Origin: Cupriavidus pauculus
GTDB taxonomy: Bacteria > Pseudomonadota > Gammaproteobacteria > Burkholderiales > Burkholderiaceae
Reading direction: 5' to 3'
DNA: 64,000 nt
Assembly: GCF_008693385.1 (NCBI RefSeq)
Contig: NZ_CP044065.1
Coordinates: 1,302,001-1,366,000 of the forward strand
Position numbers and translations under genes: made by a program. Under the pieces are notes generated by a model that was not told where the DNA came from, did no database searches, and saw only the letters and a list, made by a program, of their open reading frames with translations. Positions 18,538-27,531 of the stretch are shown one piece after another; the first letter of the stretch is position 1, and every line of letters starts with the position of its first letter.

Positions 18538-19581
18538 CTATTGCCAGCGCGCATCGGCCGCCAGCAGCGCGATGCAGTCGCCCGGCTCAACCCGTGCAAA
18601 CGTACGCGCGCAGACCACCATGCCATCGCCGGCAAAATGCAGTTCGCGCGGCGCCTCCCACGGCGCGTGCGGGTCGAAGAGCCGCCCCGCCAGCTGGCCC
18701 GCGGCCACGGTGTCGCCGCGCCGGAAGCAGGGCTCGAACACGCCATGTCGCGGCGCGAACAGATAGTGACGGGCGCCGTCAACGCGAATCAGCGCGGTGG
18801 GGCGCGCTGCTGCCTCGGGCCGGTCGTCGCGCGTGAGCCCCGTCGCATGAAGGAATCTGCGCAACCCGTCCTCGACGATCTTCACGCCGTCGACGTTGCA
18901 GGCGGCGCCGCCCCCAAACTCGCCGCACAGGAACAGCGTGCCATGGCGCTCCGCCGCCGCGCCATAGGTCCGGTCTTCACCGAGCAGATCCATGATCATC
19001 GTGTGCGGCGCGGCGAAGGCGTCCACCAGCCGGATGTATTCTGCATGCCGTTCCGCATTGCCGGGCAGCGCGGCGAGCAGCGTCGGCATATGGTCGAACG
19101 ATGCGCCGCCTGCATGCAGATCGAACACGATGTCCGCGCGCGGAAAGAGCTCCGTATCGACATAGTGCGCGATCATCGCCGTCAGCGATCCGTTTCGATC
19201 GCCGGGGAACATGCGATTCAGGTTGCCGCGGTCGATTGGCGAGGTTCGCGAGCCATTGAGGAAGGCGGGGAAGTTCAGCGCGGGGATGACGATCAGGCGG
19301 CCATCGATACGCATCGACGGCATGCGTTGCAGCAGCTTCATCAATGCCACCGGCCCCTCGTATTCGTCGCCGTGGTTACCGCCCGTCAGCAGGACCGTGG
19401 GACCGTCGCCATGCTTGAGCACGGCAATGGGCGTGGGGATATGACCATAGGCCGAGCGATCATGCGAATAAGGAATGCGTAACGTGCCCGTCTGGAAACC
19501 CTCGCGGTCATAGTCGATGTCGGTCGAGATCAGCGACTTCTGTGAGGGTTTGGAGGTGGGGGTGGACGGTCGTGCATGCAT
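18538..19581 (-). CDS. Succinylglutamate desuccinylase/aspartoacylase-family deacylase (M14-like)
   Basis: 347 residues from ATG 19581, with AAGGAGAT 7 bases upstream. Zinc ligands are H70 and E73 in LLTGGNHGDEYEGP, with the third His in VFDLHAGG. These are the hallmarks of AstE/AspA and related N-acyl-amino-acid deacylases such as DoeB. The C-terminal domain is the small beta-rich cap. The neighbouring D-aminoacylase-like gene across the divergent promoter suggests a shared theme of N-acylated amino acid breakdown. Confidence 0.85.
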   Translation of the reverse strand: MHARPSTPTSKPSQKSLISTDIDYDREGFQTGTLRIPYSHDRSAYGHIPTPIAVLKHGDGPTVLLTGGNHGDEYEGPVALMKLLQRMPSMRIDGRLIVIPALNFPAFLNGSRTSPIDRGNLNRMFPGDRNGSLTAMIAHYVDTELFPRADIVFDLHAGGASFDHMPTLLAALPGNAERHAEYIRLVDAFAAPHTMIMDLLGEDRTYGAAAERHGTLFLCGEFGGGAACNVDGVKIVEDGLRRFLHATGLTRDDRPEAAARPTALIRVDGARHYLFAPRHGVFEPCFRRGDTVAAGQLAGRLFDPHAPWEAPRELHFAGDGMVVCARTFARVEPGDCIALLAADARWQ

Positions 19582-19704
19582 GGGGGGATCTCCTTGAGAC
19601 GGGAACGGGCATGCATAAACTATTGACGATTTGATGACGGCGGACAATTGCCGTTGATTGCAGCCGCCGATGCCTTTCAGGCATCGCATCCAGCGTTTCT
19701 CTAC

Positions 19705-19721
19705 TATTCCGTGTCGGAATA
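19705..19721. promoter_or_regulatory. Palindrome in the deacylase/Bug divergent promoter
   Basis: TATTCCG-TGT-CGGAATA is a perfect 7-bp dyad with a 3-base centre in the 226-base region between two divergent operons (deacylase-MFS and Bug-amidohydrolase). Compact symmetry suits a dimeric repressor; which protein binds is not evident. Confidence 0.45.
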
Positions 19722-19807
19722 CATCATCGACGAAACTTCACTAGGATCCGCCGTCGCCCTCTGGCGATACTCATCGTCGTGACATCAAGGATCGAGGAGA
19801 GTGAGAG

Positions 19808-20791
19808 ATGATGCGTCCGACAAGAAGCGTCCTGGCCTCTATGGCCATCGGGCTGATAGCGCCAGCGCTGTCAGGGATGAGCGTCGCCCATGCCGCGTGG
19901 CCGGAGAAGCCTGTGAGGCTGATCGTGCCAACCGCACCGGGCGGCTCGCCAGACATCGTGGCAAGGCTGTTCGGAGAAGCGCTTTCCCGGCGGCTCGGGC
20001 AACCTGTGGTGGTCGAGAATCGGCCCGGAGCCGGCGGCAATATCGGCATCCAGGCGCTGCTGGCCGCGCCGGCCGATGGCTATACCGTGGCCTACGGCAA
20101 CAATGCCACGCTGGCCACGAACCGCTTCCTGTACAGCAAGCTCCCCTACGATCCTGACAAGCTGCTGCCCATCGTCGGGCTCGTGACCACCTTCAGCATT
20201 CTCGCCGTCAATCCGTCGCTGCCCGTCAAGTCGGTCCAGGAACTGGTGAGCTATGCGCGCGCGAATCCCGGCAAGTTGTCGATGGGCTCGGCAGGTAACG
20301 GCACCACGAGCCATCTGGGCGGGGAACTGTTCAAGGTCATGACGCAGGTCGATATCACGCATGTCCCATACAAGGGAAGCACGCCGGCCCTGCAGGACCT
20401 TGTCGGCAACAGCGTGCAGCTGATGTTCGACAACGTGCCCTCGATCGGCCCCTACGTGTCGTCGCATCGGGTGCGTGCGCTGGCCGTGACGTCGCGCAAT
20501 CGCTCGCCCCGTTATCCCGATATTCCGACGTTGTCGGAAGCGGGTCTCAAGGGCTATGAGGTCACCGCGTGGGCCGGGCTGGTCGCGTCGCCGGGCACGC
20601 CTCCGGAAGCGGTCGAGCGGCTGAACAAGGAGGTCAACGCGATCCTGCGCGATCCGGAGTTCCGCGCGCAGCTGGACCGGCTGTCGTTCGAGCCGCTGGG
20701 CGGGACCGCGCGCGACTTTCAGGCGCTGATCGCCGCCGAAACCGTGAAATTCGGCGAGCTCGTGCGCAAGAGCGGCGCCAAGGTGGATTGA
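19808..20791 (+). CDS. Bug/TctC-family periplasmic solute-binding protein
   Basis: 327 residues. GAGGAGAG precedes the ATG pair at 19808. Signal peptide residues 1-29 end in AHA. The family blocks are VRLIVPTAPGGSPDIVARL, VENRPGAGGNIGIQALL, HVPYKGSTPALQDLVGNSVQ and DIPTLSEAGLKGYEV. It is followed after 2 bases by the D-aminoacylase-like gene, so it is likely the receptor for that enzyme's substrate. Confidence 0.94.
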   Translation: MMRPTRSVLASMAIGLIAPALSGMSVAHAAWPEKPVRLIVPTAPGGSPDIVARLFGEALSRRLGQPVVVENRPGAGGNIGIQALLAAPADGYTVAYGNNATLATNRFLYSKLPYDPDKLLPIVGLVTTFSILAVNPSLPVKSVQELVSYARANPGKLSMGSAGNGTTSHLGGELFKVMTQVDITHVPYKGSTPALQDLVGNSVQLMFDNVPSIGPYVSSHRVRALAVTSRNRSPRYPDIPTLSEAGLKGYEVTAWAGLVASPGTPPEAVERLNKEVNAILRDPEFRAQLDRLSFEPLGGTARDFQALIAAETVKFGELVRKSGAKVD

Positions 20792-20793
20792 GG

Positions 20794-22299
20794 ATGAGCA
20801 TGACCATTTCATTCGACACCATCATCCGCAACGGCGACCTTATCGACGGTACGGGCGCTCCGCGGCGATCCGCCGATATCGCGATACGCGGCGGGGAGAT
20901 CGTCGCGATCGGCGACCTGCGCGATGCACGGGCCGTCACCGATATCGATGCCACCGGGCTGGCGGTGACGCCCGGCTTCATCGACACGCACACGCATGAC
21001 GACTGGCTGGTGTTCCAGTCGCCCGAGATGCTGCCGAAGGTGACGCAAGGCGTGACCACGATCATCGCAGGCAATTGCGGCATCAGCCTGTTCCCGCTGG
21101 TGACCGACGCGATTCCTCCGGCGCCGCTCGATATCCTGCGCGGCGGCTACCGGTTCGAATCCGTGCAGGCGTACCGGGATACATTCGCCGCGAGTCCCGC
21201 CGCGGTCAACGTCGCGGTGCTGGTCGGGCAGTCCACCCTCCGTGCGCGGCACGTCGGTCAACTGGGCGCGGCTGCGAGCGACGCCGAGATCGATCGCATG
21301 CGGGAGGATGTGGAAACGGCATTGCAGGAGGGCGCCATCGGCGTGTCGACGGGCACGTTCTATCCACCATCGGCCGCCGCGTCCGAGGACGAGATCGTGC
21401 GCATGTGCGAACCCATGCGGCGGCTCGGCGGGGTCCTGGTGTCGCACATGCGGGACGAGAGCGACCGTGTGCGCGAGTCCATCGACGAAACGGCGCGAAT
21501 CGGCAAGGCGCTGGGCGTGTCCACGGTCATCTCGCACCACAAGCTCGTGGGCAAGCAAAACCATGGCCGTAGCCGCGAGACGCTTGCGCAGGTGAACGCG
21601 CTGGCGCAGACCATGCCGCTGTGCATGGACTGCTATCCGTACGCCGCGTCGTCGACGATGCTGCGTCCCGAGCGCGTGGACCAGTGCGACCGCATCCTCA
21701 TCACCTGGTCGGCGACCCACCCCGAGGTGGCCGGCCGGTATCTGGAAGAGATCGCCGAGGCATGGGGACGCACGCGTCGCGAGGTGGCGGAGTCGCTCAC
21801 GCCCGGTGGCGCGGTGTACTTCATCATGGACGAGGGCGATGTCCGCGACATCCTTGCCTATCCGGACACGATGGTGGGCTCCGACGGCATTCCCTCCGAC
21901 GAGACCCCGCACCCGCGTCTGTGGGGCACGTTTCCGCGCGTGCTCGGGTTGTACGCACGGGATCTGGGCCTGTTTCCGCTCGAGCGCGCCGTCCATAAGA
22001 TGACGGGCCTCGCCGCGCGGCGCTTCGGCCTGGAACGCCGCGGGGAACTGCGCGTGGGGCATGTGGCGGACATTACCGTGTTCGACCCCGCGACGATCCA
22101 GGATCGCGCCACGTTCGACGATCCGGTGCAGCCGTCCGTCGGCGTTCTCCATGTGCTCGTTGCCGGTGAGGCGACGTTGCGCGATGGCCGGCCCACCGGC
22201 AATCGGCCCGGACGCTTCGTGGGCTCGACGCTTGTAAAAAGCGATGCGGTCAAGCCGCCGGCATCTCCTCCGAACGCTGCTCGCGCAGCCATGCAATGA
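20794..22299 (+). CDS. N-acyl-D-amino-acid deacylase family amidohydrolase
   Basis: 501 residues from ATG 20794; ATG 20800 is equally possible. Metal ligands are visible at H66 and H68 (FIDTHTHDD), C95 (IAGNCGIS), the ISHHK block and GSDGIP near the end of the barrel. This set, including the bridging cysteine, is that of D-aminoacylases, which release the acyl group from N-acyl-D-amino acids. It starts 2 bases after the Bug stop. Its last 50 bases overlap the end of the convergent LysR gene, so the C-terminal tail is encoded opposite a regulator. Confidence 0.88.
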   Translation: MSMTISFDTIIRNGDLIDGTGAPRRSADIAIRGGEIVAIGDLRDARAVTDIDATGLAVTPGFIDTHTHDDWLVFQSPEMLPKVTQGVTTIIAGNCGISLFPLVTDAIPPAPLDILRGGYRFESVQAYRDTFAASPAAVNVAVLVGQSTLRARHVGQLGAAASDAEIDRMREDVETALQEGAIGVSTGTFYPPSAAASEDEIVRMCEPMRRLGGVLVSHMRDESDRVRESIDETARIGKALGVSTVISHHKLVGKQNHGRSRETLAQVNALAQTMPLCMDCYPYAASSTMLRPERVDQCDRILITWSATHPEVAGRYLEEIAEAWGRTRREVAESLTPGGAVYFIMDEGDVRDILAYPDTMVGSDGIPSDETPHPRLWGTFPRVLGLYARDLGLFPLERAVHKMTGLAARRFGLERRGELRVGHVADITVFDPATIQDRATFDDPVQPSVGVLHVLVAGEATLRDGRPTGNRPGRFVGSTLVKSDAVKPPASPPNAARAAMQ

Positions 22300-23161
22300 A
22301 GGTGTGCATCGCGGGGTGGGCCAGCTTCTCTTCGAGGCAGACGAAGTAGTACGACTTCGGCGACACGTAGGCGGTGGACGACAGGCGGATCAATCGTCCT
22401 GCCCGAATATCCTCGCCCGTCACGTAGTCGGGCAACAACGCGACACCCATGCCGCCCAGCGCGGCCTGCAGGCCCATGGTCAGCAGGCCGTAGCGTGGGC
22501 CGTCGCGCGCGGGTTGCCGGATGCCTTGCTGCTTCAGATAGGACGGCCAGGCTTCGAGCGCCGCCATCTGATGCAGCAGCGGCAGGCGCTTCTTCGTGGC
22601 CGTGGCCAGCGTCGCTCCGGCCGGCAGCAGCTCGGGGGCGCAGACCGGAAAGAGCTCGAGCGGCATGACCTTCATCGAGTAATGCTGCGGCGGCGGGTCC
22701 GAACAGTACATGATCGCGGCATCCTGCTGGGCGTTCTCGAGATCGATGGGTCCGACCTTCGTGGTCACGTTCAGCTGGATCTGCGGCTGTTCTTTCGCGA
22801 ACCGGAGCAGCCGCGGCAGCAGCCAGATGTTGCCGAGCGATACCGGCACGGAGAGGTTCAGCCTGCCTCCTGCGGCCCATCCGGATTGCACCTCGCGGGT
22901 CGCTTCCTCCAGCATCGCTAGCGCCTTGCGCACGGTCTTCAGGTACTCCTCGCCGATTGGGGTGGCGGCCATCGCGCCCTTGCGGCGATTCAGCAATCGC
23001 ACGCCGAGAAAGTCCTCCAGCTCCGTGATCTGCTTGCTGACGGCGCCTTGCGTCAGGCAAAGCTCCTCGGACGCGCCCGTCACGCTGCCCAGGCGGGCAG
23101 TGGTCTCCAGGGCAACGAGATTGGTCAGCGCGGGAAGATGGCGTCCAGTGGTGCTTTTCAT
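22250..23161 (-). CDS. LysR-family regulator
   Basis: 303 residues from ATG 23161. The HTH region is LGSVTGASEELCLTQGAVSKQITELEDFLG and the effector domain begins near residue 95. It overlaps the convergent amidohydrolase gene tail-to-tail by 50 bases. It is divergent from a second LysR gene across 124 bases. Likely targets are the Bug-amidohydrolase unit or the facing LysR gene; sequence alone does not decide. Confidence 0.92.
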   Translation of the reverse strand: MKSTTGRHLPALTNLVALETTARLGSVTGASEELCLTQGAVSKQITELEDFLGVRLLNRRKGAMAATPIGEEYLKTVRKALAMLEEATREVQSGWAAGGRLNLSVPVSLGNIWLLPRLLRFAKEQPQIQLNVTTKVGPIDLENAQQDAAIMYCSDPPPQHYSMKVMPLELFPVCAPELLPAGATLATATKKRLPLLHQMAALEAWPSYLKQQGIRQPARDGPRYGLLTMGLQAALGGMGVALLPDYVTGEDIRAGRLIRLSSTAYVSPKSYYFVCLEEKLAHPAMHTFIAWLREQRSEEMPAA

Positions 23162-23285
23162 GGCGGTCGGGTGGTGGCAGTCGCGGGGTGACAGTTGCTC
23201 TCGCGGGAAGATACAACGTTTCTGCCTGCCCGCACCATGGCGTGACGGTATCATCGCCAGACGTTTCGCTCCGTTCGGGAACATC

Positions 23286-24161
23286 ATGGAACTCCGGCAT
23301 CTTCGCTATTTCACCGCCGTCGCGGAACTGCGCAGCGTGCGGGCCGCATCGGAACAGCTGCACGTGACGCAACCCGCCATCTCGCGGCAGATCCAGGATC
23401 TCGAAGAGTCGATAGGCGCCGCGCTGTTCGAGCGCACCCCGCGCGGCCTCAAGCTGACGCCGGCGGGGCAGGCTTACCTGGAGGAAGCGCGCGAGATCCT
23501 CGCGCGCGTCGATGCGGCCAACCGCCTCGCACGCAGGATCGCGGAAGGCGTGCAGGGCCATCTGCGTATCGGCTTCGTGGAGAACGCGGCCTGGAGCGGC
23601 GTCGTCTCGGACGCGCTTCATGCCTTCGAGCAAGCGGCACCGCATATCGCGCTCGAGCTCATGCCGATGAACACGCCGGAACAGCTGGAGGCGATTTCAG
23701 CAGGGCGCCTCGATGGAGGCTTCTGCTATCGCTTCGGCACGCTGCCGGAAGGCATCGCGAGCGTTCGCATCCTCGAGCAGAACGTCGTGCTGGCCGTGCC
23801 GGCGGCGTGGCCGCTCGCTCGCCTGGCCTCCGTTGCGGCCGCCGAGTTGGCGGGAAAGCCGTTCATCGCATTTCCGCGGCGCGTCTATCCCGCGTATCAC
23901 GACCATTTGCTATCCGTGTGCGCGACAGCCGGTCTCACGCTCGATATCCGCCAGGAAGCCTCGACGGAGACTGCAATCCTGTCGCTGGTATCGGCGGGCA
24001 TGGGCGCCGCCATCGTCAATGCCGCGAATCGCGACCGTCCGCCGGCGCGCGTGCGCTTCGTGGCGTTGCGGGACCTGTCGGTGCCGTTGCCGCTCGAGTT
24101 CTGCTTCGCCGCCGGGGAGACGAACGCCGCGCTGAAACGATTCGCCGCGCAGTTCGGCTAG
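23286..24161 (+). CDS. LysR-family regulator (CatR/BenM-like branch)
   Basis: 291 residues from ATG 23286. The N-terminus MELRHLRYFTAVAELRSVRAA with HVTQPAISRQIQDLEE is typical of the CatM/BenM/TfdR branch that responds to aromatic-pathway intermediates. A tautomerase gene lies convergently 51 bases downstream. It is divergent from another LysR gene; in-frame sequence upstream of 23286 is antisense to that gene and is not part of the protein. Confidence 0.92.
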   Translation: MELRHLRYFTAVAELRSVRAASEQLHVTQPAISRQIQDLEESIGAALFERTPRGLKLTPAGQAYLEEAREILARVDAANRLARRIAEGVQGHLRIGFVENAAWSGVVSDALHAFEQAAPHIALELMPMNTPEQLEAISAGRLDGGFCYRFGTLPEGIASVRILEQNVVLAVPAAWPLARLASVAAAELAGKPFIAFPRRVYPAYHDHLLSVCATAGLTLDIRQEASTETAILSLVSAGMGAAIVNAANRDRPPARVRFVALRDLSVPLPLEFCFAAGETNAALKRFAAQFG

Positions 24162-24212
24162 CCTGGAGGCTATCCCCGTGTTTGCCGCGCCGGCGACGGA
24201 TGCGACTGGGGA

Positions 24213-24443
24213 CTACGCGCCGCCCTTGTCGGCCCGAGTTCCGAGCCCCATCTTTTCCAGCGTCAGCGTCTCGTCGGCGCGCCCCCAGCCGCCGTCCGCG
24301 ACTTCCTCGACGAGCACCATCGAATAAGGGCGGACGCCCTCACCGAAATACTCGACGAACATCGCCGTGGTGCGGTGGATGATTTCCTCCTTGCGGGCAT
24401 GATCGAGAATCCCCTCCGGAAACTTGAAGTTGGCGAATGGCAT
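24213..24443 (-). CDS. 4-oxalocrotonate tautomerase-family protein
   Basis: 76 residues from ATG 24443, with AGGAG 8 bases upstream. After removal of Met the N-terminus is Pro (MPFANFKFPEG), the catalytic base of the tautomerase superfamily. IIHRTTAMFVEYFGEGVRPYSMVLVEEV matches the small tautomerase fold. Length is slightly above the 62-residue classical enzymes. A longer open frame upstream is not supported. Substrate unknown; the convergent LysR of the aromatic-type branch is suggestive. Confidence 0.85.
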   Translation of the reverse strand: MPFANFKFPEGILDHARKEEIIHRTTAMFVEYFGEGVRPYSMVLVEEVADGGWGRADETLTLEKMGLGTRADKGGA

Positions 24444-24722
24444 GGCAGTACTCCTGTGTGGTTGCGGTGTTGGTGCGACGAGTATTGAGGATCCTGGCTC
24501 GGCGATAAATCCCGTGCGCTGGTAACAGCATCCGGCATTCGCCAACAATCGACAGCCATTTGCGCCGGGGGAGGATGTCCCATCTTCATCTTTGTCATGC
24601 ACCGCCGTTAACATGGAAGGTTGGCTATCGTCCCGCATGGCAGGCGCATGCCTCGGAGGTGTCTTTCCCGTGGGAGGAAGGCTTTTTGACGGGCATGTGA
24701 CAAGCTGTCCTGACTTTTCATC

Positions 24723-26261
24723 GTGTTATCTCGTATTCACGCCAAAGCAGTTGCCCCCTGGGTGGGTCGCCATCCGGTGCTCGTCGGTGTCCTCGGTACC
24801 TTGCTGACCCTCGTCGCGTTTGGCATTTCCATGCTGACGCTCTGGTCAGCGCGTGAAACCGCGCTGTTGCATGCCCACGAGACGTCGAAGAACGTGGCTG
24901 CGGTGCTGGTCAACAACATTGCCAGGACCATGGACTCGTCGGACCAGTCGCTGCAAATGCTGATCGCGGCATTGGCCAGGCCGGGCATCCGGGCCATGGA
25001 CCCGAAGACGCGCCATGAAGTGCTGTTCAACGGCACGGCGGCGGCCAGGTACGTGACGGGGATGGGCGTGACGGACGATCGGGGGCAGCTCATCGATGGC
25101 TGCTGCTCGAGCACGCACAAGTGGGACTTCAGCGACAGAGACTACTTTCGAATCCATCGAAGCAGGGCAGACGCGGGACTCTACGTGTCTGCCGCCTACC
25201 GGGCGCGCTCGCGCGGCGGCGTCGAAGCCATCGCCCTGAGTCGGCGAATCGCCCGGCCCGACGGGGAGTTCGCAGGGGTGGCGGTCCTTGCGATCGACGT
25301 CGATTACTTCCGGCAGCTCCTTGCCCAGCTCGATGTCGGCCGCCGCGGCGCGACGGCGATCGTGCGTATCGACGGCAGCGTGATCGCGCGCAATCCATCC
25401 TCGGCCGTCATGCCGGCGCCTGACCTCAAGCTGTCGCCAACGTTTCCCAGAATGGTGAGCCAGCAATCGGGCTTCTATGAAGCCCGTTCGTCCATCGACG
25501 GCGTCGTGCGGCTCTACACGTACCAGCGCGTGCCGGGGACACCGTTCATCGCGGTCATGGCACCCGCGAAAGAGGAGGCGTTGGCGTCCTGGACGCGGCT
25601 GTGCTGGGGCGTTGGCAGCGCGTCATTCGCGATCAGCGTGGCCTTCTGCACGGTCGTGTGGTTGCTTTCCTTCGCGCTCAGGGATCGGGTGAGGGCGCAG
25701 CAGCACCTGATGGAACTCACGCAAACGGATTCCCTGACCGGCCTGAAGAATCGCCGCGCGTTGTCCGCCGCGCTGGAAAGCGAGTGGGCGCGATTGCAGC
25801 GGAGCGACGGACACGCAGCGGTCCTGTCGGTGCTTTTCGTGGACGCGGACAACTTCAAGGACTACAACGACGCGTTCGGTCACGCCGTCGGAGACGAGGC
25901 CCTCAAGCGACTGGCCTCGCACCTTCTGCGTCATGCAGCACAACACAATGGCCTAGCCGCCCGCTACGGCGGCGAAGAATTCGTGGTCGTCTTACCCAAC
26001 ACCGACGAAGGCACCGGCATCCGCATCGCCGAGGCCATCCGCCATGACGTGGAACGTCAGGGGTCGTCAGCGCAGCCACCGTTCACCGTCAGCATCGGCG
26101 GCACCACGACCCGCTGGTCACCCGCCGGCTCCATCGACCACCTGACCAAATCGGCGGACGACGCCCTTTACCAGGCCAAAAGAGAAGGCCGGAATCGCGT
26201 CGTCTGGAGGGGGTGGCGGGACGGGGAGGCATGTGTGGAGGACGGGGCGTCGGTGGCGTGA
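24723..26261 (+). CDS. Membrane diguanylate cyclase with Cache sensor, GTG start
   Basis: 512 residues. The frame opens with a stop at 24711 and the first start is GTG 24723, without an evident ribosome site. A transmembrane helix (about 19-42) precedes a periplasmic dCache-like sensor (45-285), a second helix spans 296-318, and a GGDEF domain covers about 335-505. The active-site loop is GGEEF at 416-420, a functional variant. No RxxD inhibitory site lies five residues before it, so product inhibition of the classical kind is unlikely. It would make c-di-GMP in response to a periplasmic ligand. Confidence 0.92.
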   Translation: MLSRIHAKAVAPWVGRHPVLVGVLGTLLTLVAFGISMLTLWSARETALLHAHETSKNVAAVLVNNIARTMDSSDQSLQMLIAALARPGIRAMDPKTRHEVLFNGTAAARYVTGMGVTDDRGQLIDGCCSSTHKWDFSDRDYFRIHRSRADAGLYVSAAYRARSRGGVEAIALSRRIARPDGEFAGVAVLAIDVDYFRQLLAQLDVGRRGATAIVRIDGSVIARNPSSAVMPAPDLKLSPTFPRMVSQQSGFYEARSSIDGVVRLYTYQRVPGTPFIAVMAPAKEEALASWTRLCWGVGSASFAISVAFCTVVWLLSFALRDRVRAQQHLMELTQTDSLTGLKNRRALSAALESEWARLQRSDGHAAVLSVLFVDADNFKDYNDAFGHAVGDEALKRLASHLLRHAAQHNGLAARYGGEEFVVVLPNTDEGTGIRIAEAIRHDVERQGSSAQPPFTVSIGGTTTRWSPAGSIDHLTKSADDALYQAKREGRNRVVWRGWRDGEACVEDGASVA

Positions 26262-26658
26262 CGTTATTGGCGCAAGGCAGCACGTTGGAGCGCCTCGTCG
26301 CGGGATAGATCGTGGCCCCCTCAGCGGCCTTTCGTCACTTGCGTCCAATGGGACCAGACGGTGGTCGTGTCACGCATTGGTCTCTGAATCGAAGAGATCT
26401 CTAGTGGTCCGTGCTCACGCCAGTTGCGCTCAACACCGACCCGCGAGGAACGGCCTCGTCGCAGGCGCGCAGTGCGGCGGTATCGATAGTGTTTGTTATC
26501 GGTATAGATGAGGATTAGTTGGATGGGCAATCCTTTAAATGTTCCGCTTCACGTCTAGCAGATCACGCTGCACACGCGCTTGTATGTACACTGGCGACCT
26601 GCCACGCAGGCTCCGCATGCATGGCACCCGCGGTTACAGGATGAAATCAGGAGAAGCC
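26262..26658. other. Region without recognised gene after the cyclase
   Basis: About 400 bases in which I recognise no gene. Base composition is more mixed than in the flanking operons, and the next two features are a broken antitoxin and a transposase remnant, so this is probably part of a mobile-element scar. Confidence 0.35.
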
Positions 26659-26872
26659 ATGACGCAAGCCACCACAATCCCAGGTACCGATGAGGCATGG
26701 GACAACGGTACACTGGGCGCGGATGAGCAATACGTGCAGGTCGCACCGAAGGCGCTTCAGGAGCAAGTCGATGCGTCTTTAGGCATGCAGGCAATTTCCA
26801 TCCGCCTGCCGCGCGAAACGTGAGAAGGCCGCGCAGTTGAAGGGCGGTGGTGCACGCCGAAAGACAGCGTAG
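26659..26872 (+). pseudogene. CopG-like antitoxin, frameshifted
   Basis: ATG 26659 follows AGGAG by 5 bases. The first 54 residues (MTQATTIPGTDEAWDNGTLG and then QVAPKALQEQVDASLGMQ-AISIRLPRET) match the N-terminus of a common ribbon-helix-helix-type antitoxin family. The frame then hits TGA at 26821. In the next frame, from 26822, the translation resumes as EKAAQLKGGGARRKTA with a stop at 26872. The expected continuation of this family is RET-I-EKA, so a two-base deletion at about 26821 explains the break. The C-terminal helices and any toxin partner are missing. Confidence 0.65.
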
Positions 26873-26925
26873 TCACTTGCACCCACTCGGGTGCAGGAAG
26901 TGCGGATCTGATGCGCCTTGCGCAT

Positions 26926-27120
26926 CTAAGCTCTCAGTGCGGAAGGCTTTTTCATTTTTTGGGATCGCACCCCACTCTCTCTCCTTGCGAGGGATGCAAG
27001 TGTGTCGCCTCCTAGTCGATATGTTTCGACCTCCATTGTCGTCTTCCCGAGTAGGCGCTGCAGTTTCTTGATTTCCTTAATCGCGGCGTCAAGCTCCGAT
27101 GCCGGGACCACAGTTTCGCA
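26926..27120 (-). mobile_element. IS2-group (IS3 family) OrfA transposase remnant
   Basis: Minus-strand translation at about 27025-27120 reads [20 protein letters not shown] then LGKTTMEVE. This closely follows the leucine-zipper region of InsC/OrfA of IS2 (known form: [20 protein letters not shown]). Homology stops after that, and upstream reading frames contain several stops, so only a fragment of about 32 residues survives. It marks a former insertion between the diguanylate cyclase and the FAD-oxidase operon. Confidence 0.7.
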
Positions 27121-27531
27121 ACGAGCTCATTCACGGCGCCGATGTGCCAGTCCGTGGGCCATCGGCCCTGCGCTAACCAGCACGTTCATCACGCCGTTAC
27201 CGACCGTAATCTCGGTGCGTCGCTGTCAATCGCAGTCGCCGTTGAGCGACCCAGTACAGCGTCCGGAGGGGCGCCGCTTCTGCCTGGAGGCGTGCGGCCA
27301 GATCGGCAGGCGGCGAGACTCGCAAGCCGAACTCCACGGCACAGGCGAGTCCGATGACTTGTTGCCTGATCGTCCGCGCATTCATTTGATGTCCGAGGGA
27401 GGCGAGGACGAGCGGCCAGTACTCGCCTTCGCCCGCACTCCGAGGAAGGCGGTGTCGAGCGTCTCGCAGTATTTCCTGCCGCCGGTTCCTCACTTCATCG
27501 AGCAATACGGATAACTCTTCCTTGGGTGTCC
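27121..27531. other. Mobile-element scar, no intact gene
   Basis: All frames are short. On the minus strand a frame at about 27197-27530 is open but shows no family resemblance that I can name. Because the segment follows a transposase fragment, decayed insertion-sequence or island DNA is the simplest reading. Confidence 0.35.

Noticed and set aside
20809..22296. Minus-strand open frame of 495 codons opposite the amidohydrolase
   Set aside because: The opposite strand carries all amidohydrolase metal-binding motifs; this frame has none of its own.
27197..27530. Minus-strand open frame as a possible small gene in the scar
   Set aside because: No ribosome site, no recognisable domain, and it merges into a shadow of the FAD oxidase; left as scar DNA.
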